DNA from: Sepioteuthis lessoniana
Lineage: Eukaryota > Mollusca > Cephalopoda > Myopsida > Loliginidae
Length of the DNA stretch: 64,000 nucleotides
Assembly (NCBI GenBank): GCA_963585895.1
Contig: OY757939.1
Span: 62,829,646 to 62,893,645, forward strand
Direction of reading: 5' to 3'
The position numbers were made by a program, and so were the translations under genes. The number at the start of each line of letters is the position of its first letter. The first letter of the stretch is position 1. The notes beneath the pieces are model-generated. The model had not been told where the DNA came from. It made no database searches and saw only the letters and a list, made by a program, of their open reading frames with translations. Positions 44,783 through 55,069 of this stretch are shown here, piece by piece.

Positions 44783-44787
<5 letters not shown>
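44150..44787. mobile_element. Foldback/MITE-like element with long terminal inverted repeats
   Basis: The left end (from about 44,150; ATTGTATTAAGTTAAAGGGC) and right end (to about 44,787; inverted, ATTGTATTAAGTTGGAGGGC) are inverted copies. The arms include GCAATAATAATT, ATTTGAGTC, AGAGACTTTTTTAAA and TTGTAACCATGG...CCACGTGG. They run roughly 170-230 bp each with small gaps, around a centre of about 200-230 bp without coding capacity. The left flank is (TG)n and the right flank (AT)n(GT)n. The superfamily is not recognised and no clear target duplication is visible. Confidence 0.88.
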
Positions 44788-44871
<84 letters not shown>

Positions 44872-44873
44872 TG
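44788..44873. repeat. (AT)n(GT)n(GA)n microsatellite
   Basis: AT, GT and GA dinucleotide blocks follow one another at the right edge of the foldback element. Confidence 0.97.
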
Positions 44874-45289
44874 AGAATAAGCGTGCAGTTTTTGTCATAC
44901 AAAGATTATGAAAGATGCTTTCAATTTCACCTGAATCCCACTCTGATTCAAACTGGATTCTGAAGAATTGATAATTCTGACAATAGAATTGCACTGTGGA
45001 GCACAATGTGACAATCCAAGACACCTGTACAACAAATACATAGAATGTAGATGTGACAACTTCATCACAAAGGAAGAACAATCATAAAAGTGAGATCGCC
45101 TAAACAGGAAGTGTTAATATTGAAAATATTGTCAGAATAACTAGTTCGTATACAATGGGATATTGAGATAAATACACACGCACACACATACGTGTGTGCA
45201 TTCGTTCATAGATTGATAGATAGAATCATGCCCCAAACATCTACGAGTTTTGTCGACTCACAGAAACAACTATATACATATATACATAA
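44874..45289. other. Interval with nothing recognised
   Basis: This is mixed AT-rich sequence with a short (CA)n near 45,175-45,190. I see no gene. Confidence 0.5.
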
Positions 45290-45569
45290 ACGAGACACTT
45301 GCGGTGTCATGGTTACCGTCGTTTAAAACGAAATCGGTGATTCGATTTCAAAACCTGGACGTAACTGTCTGTATTTCACATACCGTGAGTAACCTTGGAG
45401 ATGGTATACATCAAAATATTCAACCACAATGGATTAATAGTAGCGCACACTGGGTATGGCAACCGGTTTAGAAGAAGGAAAACTCTGAATTCAAACCTGT
45501 TTAACTCCTCTTAAAAAATTGACTTTGAGTTGCATCCTTCACGTGCCAAGTGTTTTGGTAAATATATAC

Positions 45570-45570
<1 letters not shown>
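45290..45570 (+). mobile_element. SINE-B, diverged
   Basis: The head GAGACACTTGCGGTGTCATGG, GATTTCAAAACCTGGACG at the B-box position, a weak core, GAAAACTCTGAATTCAAACC, and the 3' end AGTGTTTTGGTAAATAT are followed by (TAA)n. Confidence 0.82.
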
Positions 45571-45595
<25 letters not shown>

Positions 45596-45600
<5 letters not shown>

Positions 45601-46070
45601 GTCCAAGAAAATGACATGCATAAACTCCTATGGGACTTTAACATACAAACGGATCACTTAATCCCGGCCAGAAGACCAGACCTCATAATAATCAACAAAA
45701 AAAGAAAATTTGTAAAATTGTCGACTTTGCTGTCCCAGCGGACCACAGAATAAATCTGAAGGAAAGTGAAAAGAAAGATATGTACCTCGACCTTGCTAGA
45801 GAATTGAAAAAGCTGTGGAACATGAAAGTAACGATTGTGCCAATTGTGATTGGTGCGTTAGGCACAATAACTAAAGGATTATTAAAAGGCCTGGAAGACT
45901 TGAAAGTTGGCGGACGGGTAGAGACTATCCAAACGACAGCATTGCTAAGAACGGCCAGAATCCTGAGACGAGTCCTGGAGACTTGAGGAGACTTGCTGTC
46001 ACTCAAACTCCAGTGTAAAATCATCAGTTAACGCTGATGTGAAAAACTCTTAAGGAGTATAATAACAATA
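45596..46070 (+). mobile_element. LINE 3'-end element, copy 2
   Basis: After (AAT)n it starts GTCCAAGAAAATGACATG, the same base as the copy at 30,447. It reads VQENDMHKLLWDFNIQTDH and ARRPDLIIINKK, then (one frameshift near 45,715) IVDFAVPADHRINLKE, LARELKKLWNMKVTIVP, IVIGALGTITKG and LLRTARILRRVLET with a stop at 45,984-45,986. The 3' UTR ends CTCTTAAGGAGTATAATAAC. It is about 475 bp long with AAT-rich ends. Confidence 0.85.
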
Positions 46071-46747
46071 AGTTTGGTTGGTTTTGTGGCGTATCGTTCC
46101 TTGTGTTATTTAGTACCAAAGAACAGGAACTTTACCATGGTATGTAGTTTAGACAGGGCACTTATTCTTATACATTTTGCACAACTGGCTTATTCTATGC
46201 TCCACTGACAGAAAAAGAAAGAGAAAACGTAGGAGAAGAATTAATATTTCGGAGCAGAATAGGAGGACGAGAAGGAGGACCGCGATGAGGCAGAATAGGT
46301 GGGGGTATTTAAAAGACGAGATGGACATTTAGAGGCTAAAATGGAGGAAGGGTAGGGCATTCAGAAGAAGTGGATGATGATGATAATGAAAATGCAAGTC
46401 ATTGGGTATAGAAAATAATTTGCCGTTCGTTATGGTTCACGAAGTCGTTCGTATACAATAGCTGTTCAAGATGACTGTCAATTTAGAATCATGCCGTCTT
46501 GCCAAAAGCGCCATCTTTTACAAGATCAATTTTAAGGCTTCTCTGTTGGGTAAAGATGGCTGCCAAATTGACTGATTAAGTTGTGACCGGAAAAAGCAAG
46601 ACAATACATAAAGTCAACAATAAAAGGGACATGGATGACAAAAAAGTTGATAAGATCATATATATACATATATATATACCTCAATATTTCAAAGAAAACA
46701 AAATAAGGTAAAATCTCTAACGAATCTGAGTTTCATAGACTAGATCT
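46071..46747. other. Interval with nothing recognised
   Basis: A diverged hairpin tail may lie at 46,075-46,120 (TTTGGTTGGTTTTGTGGCG). The rest, including a purine-rich stretch at 46,205-46,400, shows no gene or terminal repeats. Confidence 0.5.
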
Positions 46748-47083
46748 TCAAGTTGGTTTAGTTTAGTTTGGTTTTATGGCATATCAACCATTGTTGGTTA
46801 TTTAATGCCAAATCCTCTTTATGCATATATATTAGATATATATGATTTTGTTTGATTGGGTTTTATGTCATATCAACCATTGTAGGTTATTTAATGCCAA
46901 ATCTTCTTCATACATATATATTAAATATATATGATTTGGTTTGGTTGGGTTTTATGGCATATCAACCATTGTTGGTTATTTAATGCCAAATCTTCTTCAT
47001 ACATATATATTAAATATATATGGTTTGGTTTGGTTGGGTTTTATGGCATATCAACCATTGTTAGTTATTTTATGCCAAATCCT

Positions 47084-47136
<53 letters not shown>

Positions 47137-47490
47137 TAAACAAATTTTGTAGATACCATTCTTAAACGAGTATGAACTCTTTTTTGGATACAGTTAAATA
47201 GTTTCAAGTATTGCTATATTACAGTCACAGTTTAACATTAGTCATTTGTTTGCACTCTATTTGAACTTAGATAGAAGTCTATCAGGTACTAACACTCTTT
47301 GGTCTGAGTGGAACTTGGAGTAATGGCGATGAAGGGGTACTCAACATTCCTCAAACCTCCAAGGCTGGAGCTTCAATATGAGATTGTTTAATGTCTAATC
47401 AAGGACACTCGTTCGGGGGTCTTATCCTTCTGCAGAGATGCTGTCGGAGTATTCTGCAGTCCCAGCCGACTGGACTATCAGGTGGACTTG
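46748..47490 (-). mobile_element. SINE-D with four tandem copies of its tail
   Basis: On the plus strand the inverted tail (GGTTTTATGGCATATCAACC...TTTAATGCCAAATC) plus a CATATATATTA spacer is repeated four times between about 46,750 and 47,085, with a period of about 85-91 bp. (AT)n follows at 47,088-47,132, then the internal motif (AAATAGTTTCAAGTATTGC), the body (CGATGAAGGGGTACTC) and the head end near 47,470 (CCAGCCGACTGGAC). Confidence 0.9.
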
Positions 47491-47815
47491 TTTACATAAG
47501 TCTGTTCAGAAGAGTGTATACAAACTCACCGGAAGATCAGATACAGATTCGTAAGTGATTTTGCTTTGTTTCATTTCATAGTTGAAATGTCGTAATATTG
47601 CTCCGTAATCTTGTGATGAGAGCACTATAGTTTACTAATTTAAGCAGTTTCGGTGGTAAATTTTAATATATATATATATATATATATAGCAGGTAGCAGT
47701 ATACTTCATATCTTGGATTGTCACTTGTGCAGTGCAAGTGAACTTAGGCAAGTGGCAATGGTAGTTTCAGCTAGATAAGGTCTTACCATTTATCTTCAGA
47801 AATGATCAGTTATGA
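47491..47815. other. Interval with nothing recognised apart from (AT)n
   Basis: (AT)n at about 47,668-47,690. No gene or SINE boxes. Confidence 0.5.
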
Positions 47816-48044
47816 TCCTTTCTTGGACTGGTGCACACTGTGCATTTGCTGTTGAAACTTTTTAAGACTGGTGAATCTGTAATAACTAAATACAGAGCTT
47901 TTCATGCTTATTTCATGTTATGTAAGATTGATATGGTCAGATTCGTGACGGGTGCACTCTGTGCATTTGCAGTCGAAATATTTTTAAGACTAGTGAATTG
48001 GTAATTGCTACACAGTGTGCGCTTCAAGCCCATTTCCTGTTATA
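47816..48044 (+). repeat. Two-copy tandem repeat of about 122 bp
   Basis: GGTGCACACTGTGCATTTGC at about 47,829 recurs as GGTGCACTCTGTGCATTTGC at about 47,952. The following TTTTTAAGACTGGTGAAT and TATTTCATGTTAT blocks repeat in register. Confidence 0.85.
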
Positions 48045-48047
48045 TCG

Positions 48048-48336
48048 AAATTATGCGATTCCGTACAAGCAGAATGTGACATAAGGCCCTTTTTTAAGCA
48101 GAGTTTTACAAGTTGGAATTCAGAATTTTCCTTCTCCGGTATCGATTGTTATACCAAGTCTAAAGAACACAGTCTGTCCTACTATTTACCCATAGCTAGA
48201 AAGGGAATTGTAGGATGTTGATTTTTCCTAAGGGTGTTAGCGCTAAGCAAAATGCAAACATCCTCACTGATGATTTGAACCCAGGTTACCGTACCCGTTT
48301 CCTACGATGATAACTGTAATGCAACGAGCGCCTCCA
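48048..48336 (-). mobile_element. SINE-B, near full length
   Basis: Inverted: GAATGTGACATAAGGCCC, GGAATTCAGAATTTTCC, AGTCTGTCCTACTATTTACC, core CCTAAGGGTGTTAGCGC, B-box region TTTGAACCCAGG, and the head end GCAACGAGCGCCTCC at 48,336, followed by (AT)n. Confidence 0.9.
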
Positions 48337-49232
48337 TATATATATATATATGCTAGATAAATATAAAAGAAATATGTGGTGTTTTTAAGATACCTCATAT
48401 TGGATATCGGATTTGGGAAATCAGTTCGTCAAACCAATATTTAACAAGAACGCAGGGTGCGGAATTATAGCCCTTACTGATACTCGAATACCTGTAATTA
48501 TCACTTTATCCAAATTACTATTGTTTGATCGGATTATCAATACTGACGACTGTTAAACCATCACCAAGGTAACGAACGAGTGGATTTCATTTGTTTTATG
48601 ACGAGATCGCGCCTCTATTTATACAACTTGTGTGCGTATCAGTCAGTTCATCTGGTAACAGGTTCTACATACAATTGTGTCGCCAAAACAACCTCTTCTT
48701 CTTACTTTAAACGATGTTTACGTAACCCCCAATCCCCAACCCTAGACCCTAGCTGGCTGTGACATCAAGGCGAATATCCTGCAGTACACAGATGCACGGT
48801 TGATGTCAATGCTAAAAAATTGCCTAGTTCCGTCGGCATTCTCCTCACTACCACCATTCAGGGAAGGGCGTTTCAGCTATCAAGCTATGAGCCTAACGTT
48901 TTTTAGACAAAGTGTTGGTGCTGCCAAGCGGAAAGCTTTTATAAGGCAACCTGTTTAAGAGAAGGAAAAATATTTAGTCAAAATCTGAGAAGTGTTGTTC
49001 AGAAGAATTTGTGGCACGTTGGTGCACCATTCTTCTGTTATCAGCCCATTCAAAGGGTTCTACACAAGCTTTCATCACAATAAACAAATCATCTGAGTTG
49101 GTACTTCAGCGGTTCACATCTTTACCTATATTCTTGTACCCTCATACTACAAAATCGACAGGAGAACTCATCATACATATTACAATATGCAGTTTGGATG
49201 TCTGTCATGAAATATATATATACATATATATA
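48337..49232. other. Interval with nothing firmly recognised
   Basis: A possible SINE-B scrap lies near 48,940-48,975 (AGGCAACCTGTTTAAGAGAA). The 60-91 codon frames here match nothing I know. No terminal repeats. Confidence 0.5.
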
Positions 49233-49708
49233 CTTAAAAAGAGACCGGTTCTAATCATTTTTTTAAAAGTGAAATCGTATAACTAATCGGTTTTGGTCCT
49301 CACTGTTCCCAGTTGAATTGAGGACACGATTAAGAAAGGAGAAGAAGCAGGGACTGTGCAATGTAAGAAAATAAAATGCAAGTTAACTAGAAAAGGGATG
49401 GGTAAATCAGATAGTAATCAAATTCAAACCCAATAAACATACCCTCAGTTTACAGAGCGACGGTTTACGGGTGAGAATATGAATGGTCTCAAGAGCCTTC
49501 AGATGATAGTCCGAGTGGGACTTGCTTAGGATAGTAAAAAAGCCCGCACTGTAGCATGAGGCACAATTTCGGTTATTTATAAGATGTTCTGCAATGGAAG
49601 ATCATTATGTGTTGTTTATCCTGTCAGAAAAGTAGTTCCGCTGCCGTATTTTTGTGAGTACGTGCTGTTTAATTCTTGAATCCAGATGTCGATTGGTTCT
49701 CCCGATAT

Positions 49709-50463
49709 ACCTCTGTTGAATTTAGTTTTGATAACATCATATTTAGACAGGTAAGTGGAATTTCGATGGGCTCGGCTTTGGGTCCTACTATGGCTGGTAT
49801 TTTCGGAGGTTTCCATGTGGTTGATTCTCCAAATATAAGGCACCTGAAATGTACTTTCGTTATGTCGATGACACTTTTTGTGTATTTGGGTGTGAGATCG
49901 AGGCTGGTGAATTTTTCTCACATTTGAATAACATGCACCCTGCCCTTAGATTTACTCTTGAGAAGGGGAATAATTCCACTCCACCTTTTCTTGATGTATT
50001 GGAATGTAAAGAGACTTCCGCATTCCTAACAACTGAATATCGTAAGCCTACTTTTACTGACTTATACATTCGTTGGGCTTCATTTTGTCCAAAGAAGCAG
50101 AAGGTCAATCTAATTAAGACCCTAACACTCCGGGCATTAATGATATGCTCTAAGTTTAAGTTGGACGATGAAGTCGAATTTATCACTGTGACACTTTGTA
50201 ACAATGGCTTCCCTGAAGACATTGTTCGATCTATCATCAGGGAAAAAAAATTTCTGACTTCAGTAAAATTAAACATGATTCTGTCCAGAGGTGCCCTGTA
50301 TATCTCAGGTTACCTTGGTTTAGTGATGTTAATGATAGATTTGCTAACCAGATCTCTGCTTGTGTACGTAAATGCTATTTTTCTTCCGACCTGTGTGTAT
50401 TTTTTTGCAGCGTGCAGCGTTTTGACATCTGGTCGAAAAGACGTTTCCCCCACCCCAACATAG
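49709..50463 (+). pseudogene. Penelope-like reverse transcriptase remnant
   Basis: GISMGSALGPTMAGIF is the conserved block ahead of the active site, followed by RYVDDTFCVFG (YVDD motif). FLDVLECKET, TEYRKPTFTDLYIRWAS and KVNLIKTLTLRA are the typical downstream thumb blocks of this family. The protein would copy element RNA primed at nicked target DNA. The N-terminal fingers are missing and the product is not functional. Confidence 0.9.
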
Positions 50464-50479
50464 TAGTTCTTTGAGTTAT

Positions 50480-50800
50480 TCTTTTATATGTGTTTGCGAT
50501 TGCAATACATCGGGAGAACCAATCGACATCTGGATTCAAGAATTAAACAGCACGTACCCACAAAAATACGGCAGCGGAACTACTTTTCTGACAGGATAAA
50601 CAACACATAATGATCTTCCATTGCAGAACATCTTATAAATAACCGAAATTGTGCCTCGTGCTACAGTGCGGGCTTGTTTACTATCCTAAGCAAGTCCCAC
50701 TCGGACTATCATCTGAAGGTTCTTGAGACCATTCATATTCTCACCCGTAAACCGTCGCTCTGTAAACAGAGGGAACATTTATTGGGTTTGAATTTGATTA
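50480..50800 (+). pseudogene. Penelope-like GIY-YIG endonuclease remnant
   Basis: The reading LQYIGRTNRHLDSRIKQHVP corresponds to the YIG half of the GIY-YIG fold with the conserved Arg and His positions. SSIAEHLINNRNCASCYSA, VLETIHILTRKP and LCKQREHLLGLNLI follow, matching the family's C-terminal order including the Glu. It lies mostly within the right inverted arm, so a mirror copy exists at 49,430-49,708 on the minus strand. Confidence 0.88.
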
Positions 50801-50982
50801 CTATCTGATTTACTCCTCCCTTTTCTTGTCAACTTGCATTTTTTTCCACTTCTACTTTACACAGTCCTTACCCCTTGTCTTTTCTTAATCGTGTCCTCGA
50901 TTCAGCTGTAATCAGTGAGGACCGAAACCGATTAGTTGTACAATAGTTTTTTAAATGATTAAAATTGGTGTCTTTTTAAGTA

Positions 50983-51089
50983 TAATAAAAATTTTGTATC
51001 CCTTCTAAAATATTCAAATATATCTATTGGTTAATGAATTTTCTTGTCCACTGGATTTTAAAATTCTGGATTGCAGACTCAATAAATGA
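50983..51089. other. Short unassigned spacer
   Basis: AT-rich sequence between the Penelope-like element and SINE-A. Confidence 0.5.
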
Positions 51090-51356
51090 GGTTTGGTTTC
51101 TTTGTTTGATGGCATATCAACCTTCGTAGGTTATTTAATGCCAAAGTCATCCTAGAATTCTATCCATATACCATTCTATCTATCTACCATTCTAGAACGG
51201 TAGTGGTATTATTTAACCAATAGATGGGAGGATAAGGGGGTTCATACCTTTCCCAAGGGTATTTGCCCGAAAGTGAATGGCGTGACTTGAGTTTGAACTC
51301 GCTTACTTACTACAATTCCGCTGGTCATCGCTTTAACCATTACATCACAGCAAAAC
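51090..51356 (-). mobile_element. SINE-A with a small internal duplication
   Basis: Inverted tail GGTTTGGTTTCTTTGTTTG, hairpin, then TCATCCTAGAATTCTATCC, where an ATACCATTCTATCTATCTACC stretch repeats the TTCTAGAA segment. The core GGTTCATACCTTTCCCAAGG, B-box region and head end near 51,345 follow. Confidence 0.9.
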
Positions 51357-52127
51357 TCCACCTCAATTAAATGAAATTTATTTGGAATGACAAGTTGACT
51401 GAGAACTGTCTGTGGAAATGGACGAGCTAACAAGTAGTTTCGGACGGAATCAATCAAAACTTTCGGACAATCATAAAATGGATAATTCCAGCAAATATTA
51501 AAGACATCACAAGAAATTATTCAATTCTTTTTTACTTTTTCAAAAGTAACATTGAAGATTTTCTTTATCACACTTCAAAAGAATCCAGTATTTCGAATTT
51601 TGGAATCCAATCGAACAGAAAAATTCATTCACCAAAATAACCCTATGATGACACATACAGAGAAACATATATATATGTGTGTGTGTATGTGTGTGTGTGA
51701 AGTATTACCCTTAATTAAGTACACCTCAAACAATTTTGAGCAAAAAATACAGGGATTTTAGTATTTCTGGTGGTATATTATAGAATCAAAATGGATATTA
51801 TTAGTCATTATTTGTAGCCTAATTCTACAGTGTTGACACTGTGTAAACAAAACAAGGAATATATAGCACTCCAAAAATTACTACCCTCTAAACACGAAAA
51901 ATTCCATATAGTAGATATATTTTCAAACCAACCTTGATTTTCTTTGTTACCGAGTTGTAGATTTGGGTAACAAATAATATCTAATAGTATCCGTTTTGAT
52001 CGTATAATGTTCTATAAAAATGATATAAACCCTGGTATCTTTGGTTTTGAAAAAATTAGGTTTGTGTAAAAAAAAACCTGATAGGTGTGTACTCACTTAT
52101 GAATGATACTGTATATTACAAACCTCG
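51357..52127. other. AT-rich interval, nothing recognised
   Basis: It contains only a short (TG)n at 51,674-51,697. I see no gene, SINE or terminal repeat. Confidence 0.5.
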
Positions 52128-52156
52128 CAGACACACACACAAACACACACACACGC

Positions 52157-52192
<36 letters not shown>

Positions 52193-52202
52193 ATATATAT
52201 AC
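52128..52202. repeat. Palindromic (CA)n-CGCG-(TG)n microsatellite
   Basis: ACACACAC repeats (52,130-52,154) meet (TG)n (52,159-52,190) at a CGCGCG centre, giving an inverted alternating purine-pyrimidine repeat that continues into (AT)n. Confidence 0.95.
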
Positions 52203-52369
52203 TATAAATGGAAACATATATGTAATCAATGAGAAAACAGTCACTTTAAACGCTAGTGTCCATCTTTTAAACATATTCAATGTGTTATCGACCTAATCCA
52301 AAGGATAAAGAATGGATTTCATTGCAGATAAAACTAGACTGTATTTCGCAACGCATATACACCCACGTA

Positions 52370-52700
52370 TATACGAGGATTATTCAAAAAGTATCGAGAC
52401 TGAAGCTGTATTTACCTAGACAGAAATGCACAATGAATGAAACGTCGATTTTTTTTTTAAATACAAGATGTGCTTAAAAAGAATCGAGATTGAAGCTATA
52501 TTTACCAAGACAGAAATGAGCAATGAACGAAACGTTAATTTTCTTCAAAACACTCCCTTGGTATTCAATACTATTATTCCACCAATTTTCAATTGGTTGA
52601 AGCACTGCTTAAAGTCTCTTTTTTGATAGATTGTGAAGCTGTGTTATCACGCTTCTTTTAGTGCTCTCCTGCGAATATCTCATGAATTTCCAGTTTAGGA
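52370..52700 (-). mobile_element. Mariner remnant with duplicated terminal segment
   Basis: TACGAGGATTATTCAAAAAG at 52,371 starts a terminal segment containing GTATCGAGACTGAAGC. A second copy (AAGAATCGAGATTGAAGC) follows in tandem about 90 bp later. Beyond it the minus strand reads FKQCFNQLKI, resembling the transposase C-terminus, with stops. This is a different mariner subfamily from the copies at 29.2 and 37.8 kb. The rest is missing. Confidence 0.7.
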
Positions 52701-52889
52701 AACAAGTACACGTCGTATGAAGCTATGTAGCTTAAATATGCATGGAGCTTCACATGCAATACTTAAAAAAGACGCTGTGTTAAGTATTTGGACAACTGAT
52801 AAAAATATAGAGAAATAGATCTGACTCGTTGAGAATTTTTCTTGACGTCTAGAAATCATTAAAACATTATATAACTTACAATGAAAACA

Positions 52890-53480
52890 CCTTGTTTGAA
52901 TTTAAATTTTTAAAATTTAAAGCTTCAGACTGCATTCATTTTCATCACACTTCATTTAGACTGGTTTATAAAAAAATAACAATTGTTATATGCAGGTTAC
53001 CAAGCCATATTGGAATGTGTGGAAATGAAAGAGCTGATTTGGCAGCCCTTGATTTGATCCCGACAAATTTAAAATTCCATTTATGGACTTGAAACCTGAA
53101 ATTAATAGATTTCTTCATATAAAATGGCAAAATCACTGAAATAAAAAATAAGCTCTTCTCAATCCCACCCTCTTTACTAGCATTCAGAAAATTTAACTTG
53201 AGTGAAAAGTTTGTTGAAAAAGAAAAATTGCAGGGTCTTTTCTGGTGAGAAAAGATAATATTCATAAGAGCGTGAATATTCCTCAATATTTACGTTACAA
53301 GAAAGAAAAGTCCATGCATTCTATGTAGAGTTTGCATTGTCTAAATCTAGTTGATATATTTTGTGTGTGTAAAAGATCTTTGTGTGAATATGTCACAATG
53401 AAGAAGAGAAAGTATCTTTATACTCTAATGTATAAACGGATGCAGTTAAAAAAGGCTAGCAAGGGAAAAATTGTAATTTT
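52890..53480 (+). mobile_element. Non-LTR retrotransposon remnant with RNase H end
   Basis: In the frame 52,892-53,092, CRLPSHIGMCGNERADLAAL matches the conserved end of an RNase H domain (PSHIG-x-x-GNE-x-AD), as found in Jockey/I-type LINEs. Further downstream pieces such as NRFLHIKWQNHW and SEKFVEKEKLQGLFW look like the usual C-terminal tail, in shifting frames. The reverse transcriptase is absent and the piece is short and old. Confidence 0.72.
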
Positions 53481-53658
53481 AGTACAAGTATGTATCTAAA
53501 CAAACTATTTTCGTCCAATTCAAAATAATTCAGCGATCCTAAAATTCTTGAAAGAAAAGAATGATAGATTTTCACTCAAAAAATAAAGTCAAAAGTTTTG
53601 AGTAGATTTACAGAATGAATCTATAAATCTACCTTATATTTATCTGTTTTATTGCTTA

Positions 53659-54203
53659 TGTCACATGGTGTCCCACTGAGACGATAGAAATAAGATTAAT
53701 ACTATCCTCCCGTTTGAATTAACAGTGGCAAGCCGCCAAAGAATGGCCGTTAAGACATGAAAGAATGTAGGTCAATCCCAAAGTAACAAACCCAGGTCAG
53801 AATAGAAAAACAGATGTTTGTACTAGGTGACCTGATGGAAAAAGAATGGGACTTGGGTGACATCTAGTAGCCCTAAAAAAATCGCCTGACCAAGGGGAAG
53901 AAGAGAAAAGCCAAATGATTGGCTGAGACCCCAAAACGGAAGTGGGGACTCCTTACCGTCAGCGGAAATAGATAGTAAGAAAGTTAGTCGTTCATAGGAG
54001 ACAGAACCAAAAGCCAAGTACTCCGGATAAAAGAAGACGAAGAAATTCTGCGAGACACGAAGAAGCCATTTTCTTCAAGCCAGTGTTAAAAATAGCATAA
54101 AGTCTATTAGCCCGTAAAAGAAGAAAGATTCTCCAGTGGAACCCCGTCGAAAAATAAGATAAGTAACTTTGGGACTATTTCTCCTTATACCCAATTTTAT
54201 ATA

Positions 54204-54236
<33 letters not shown>

Positions 54237-54812
54237 CAATTTGAAGGAAAACGAAAGAAAAGAAAAGGAGAAAGACATTTATGTTCATGGACTGTTCATT
54301 TATTATATATTTTGACACTTTGAGGGTGTATATAATTGTAGTAAAAGATTCATGTATTTTAATGTTACCACGTGGTCTAAGTTATTATTTGTGGCGTCTG
54401 CACCGAATTTGTTACTTTATGCTTCCTTTTCAGCTTCTATTCGCCTTATGTTATCTTGCTTTGAATTGTCCTATTAATTCCTTTAAAATATCACACGGGA
54501 AACCGGAATTACCGACTACTATAATTAATATTATTACGTCTCAACCTAGAGGTCCATATCTTCCATTGTTTAGGGGAGGAAGTTTAGTGGCCTTGGTGGG
54601 TGTGTGTATAGTGTGAAATTTGGAACCCCTTGCCATCGGCGGTCAGTCTAGCCCTAAATTAATCCCCCACATAATATGCCAGTTCTTATATGCCTGAGAG
54701 AAAAACTCTGAACGAGGACTTATTCTACAAGGGATCAAGTGCCAACCCGCCCCGTCTTCACACGTGCAAAAATAAAGTCCCGTTTTGGGATTTTAAAGAA
54801 TTTGCCGTCACA
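53659..54812 (+). mobile_element. Solo LTR, 1,154 bp, with CTTA target duplication
   Basis: It starts TGTCACATGGTGTCCC and ends TGCCGTCACA. CTTA flanks both sides (53,655-53,658 and 54,813-54,816). A TATA-like GGATAAAAG lies near 54,025 and the polyadenylation signal AATAAAGTCCCG at about 54,770, in the order expected for U3, R and U5. A CT/CTAT microsatellite sits at 54,207-54,237. Length and end sequence suit a Gypsy-type element, by inference only. It looks whole as a single LTR and no internal region remains. The 111-codon frame at 54,281 inside it resembles no protein I know. Confidence 0.82.
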
Positions 54813-54827
54813 CTTATTTATAATTTT

Positions 54828-55064
54828 GATTAGTTTCTTTGTTTAATGGCATATCAACCTTTGTAGGTTATTTAATGCCAAAGCCATTCTAGAAGAACAG
54901 TAGTGGTACTATTTAACCCATAGCTGGGAGGATAAGGGGGTTCATACATTTCCCAAGGGTATTTGCTCGAAAGTGAACGTAATAGCACGACTGGAGTACG
55001 AACTCGCGTACTACGATTCCGCAGTCCATCGCTTTAACCATTAAACCACGAGGACACCCCCTAT
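54828..55064 (-). mobile_element. SINE-A, full length, 15 bp from the LTR end
   Basis: Inverted tail TTAGTTTCTTTGTTTAATGG, hairpin, GTGGTACTATTTAACCC, core GGTTCATACATTTCCC, B-box region GTACGAACTCGCGTAC, and the head end ACCACGAGGACACCCC at 55,061. One of the best-preserved copies. Confidence 0.93.
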
Positions 55065-55069
55065 AATTT

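Larger units (their letters stand above)
49233..50982 (+). mobile_element. Penelope-like retroelement with inverted terminal copies, broken
   Basis: The left arm 49,233-49,708 is the reverse complement of 50,509-50,982 with few differences. The two arms enclose a reverse transcriptase segment. The right arm holds the C-terminal GIY-YIG endonuclease. Penelope-like elements are known to carry terminal repeats (pLTRs) in direct or inverted orientation, often produced by partial copies, so this layout fits the family. It is incomplete at the reverse transcriptase N-terminus and broken in several places. Open frames on both strands in the arms are shadows of the same sequence. Confidence 0.92.

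Noticed and set aside
50870-50950. Third hammerhead-like fold at the Penelope-like element terminus (GTCCTC...GAGGAC then CGAAAC)
   Set aside because: Stem II and GAAAC are present, but I cannot find the CUGANGA strand before stem II, so the core is incomplete.
54281-54616. 111-codon frame with hydrophobic stretches
   Set aside because: It lies wholly inside the solo LTR and matches no family I know, so it is probably chance.
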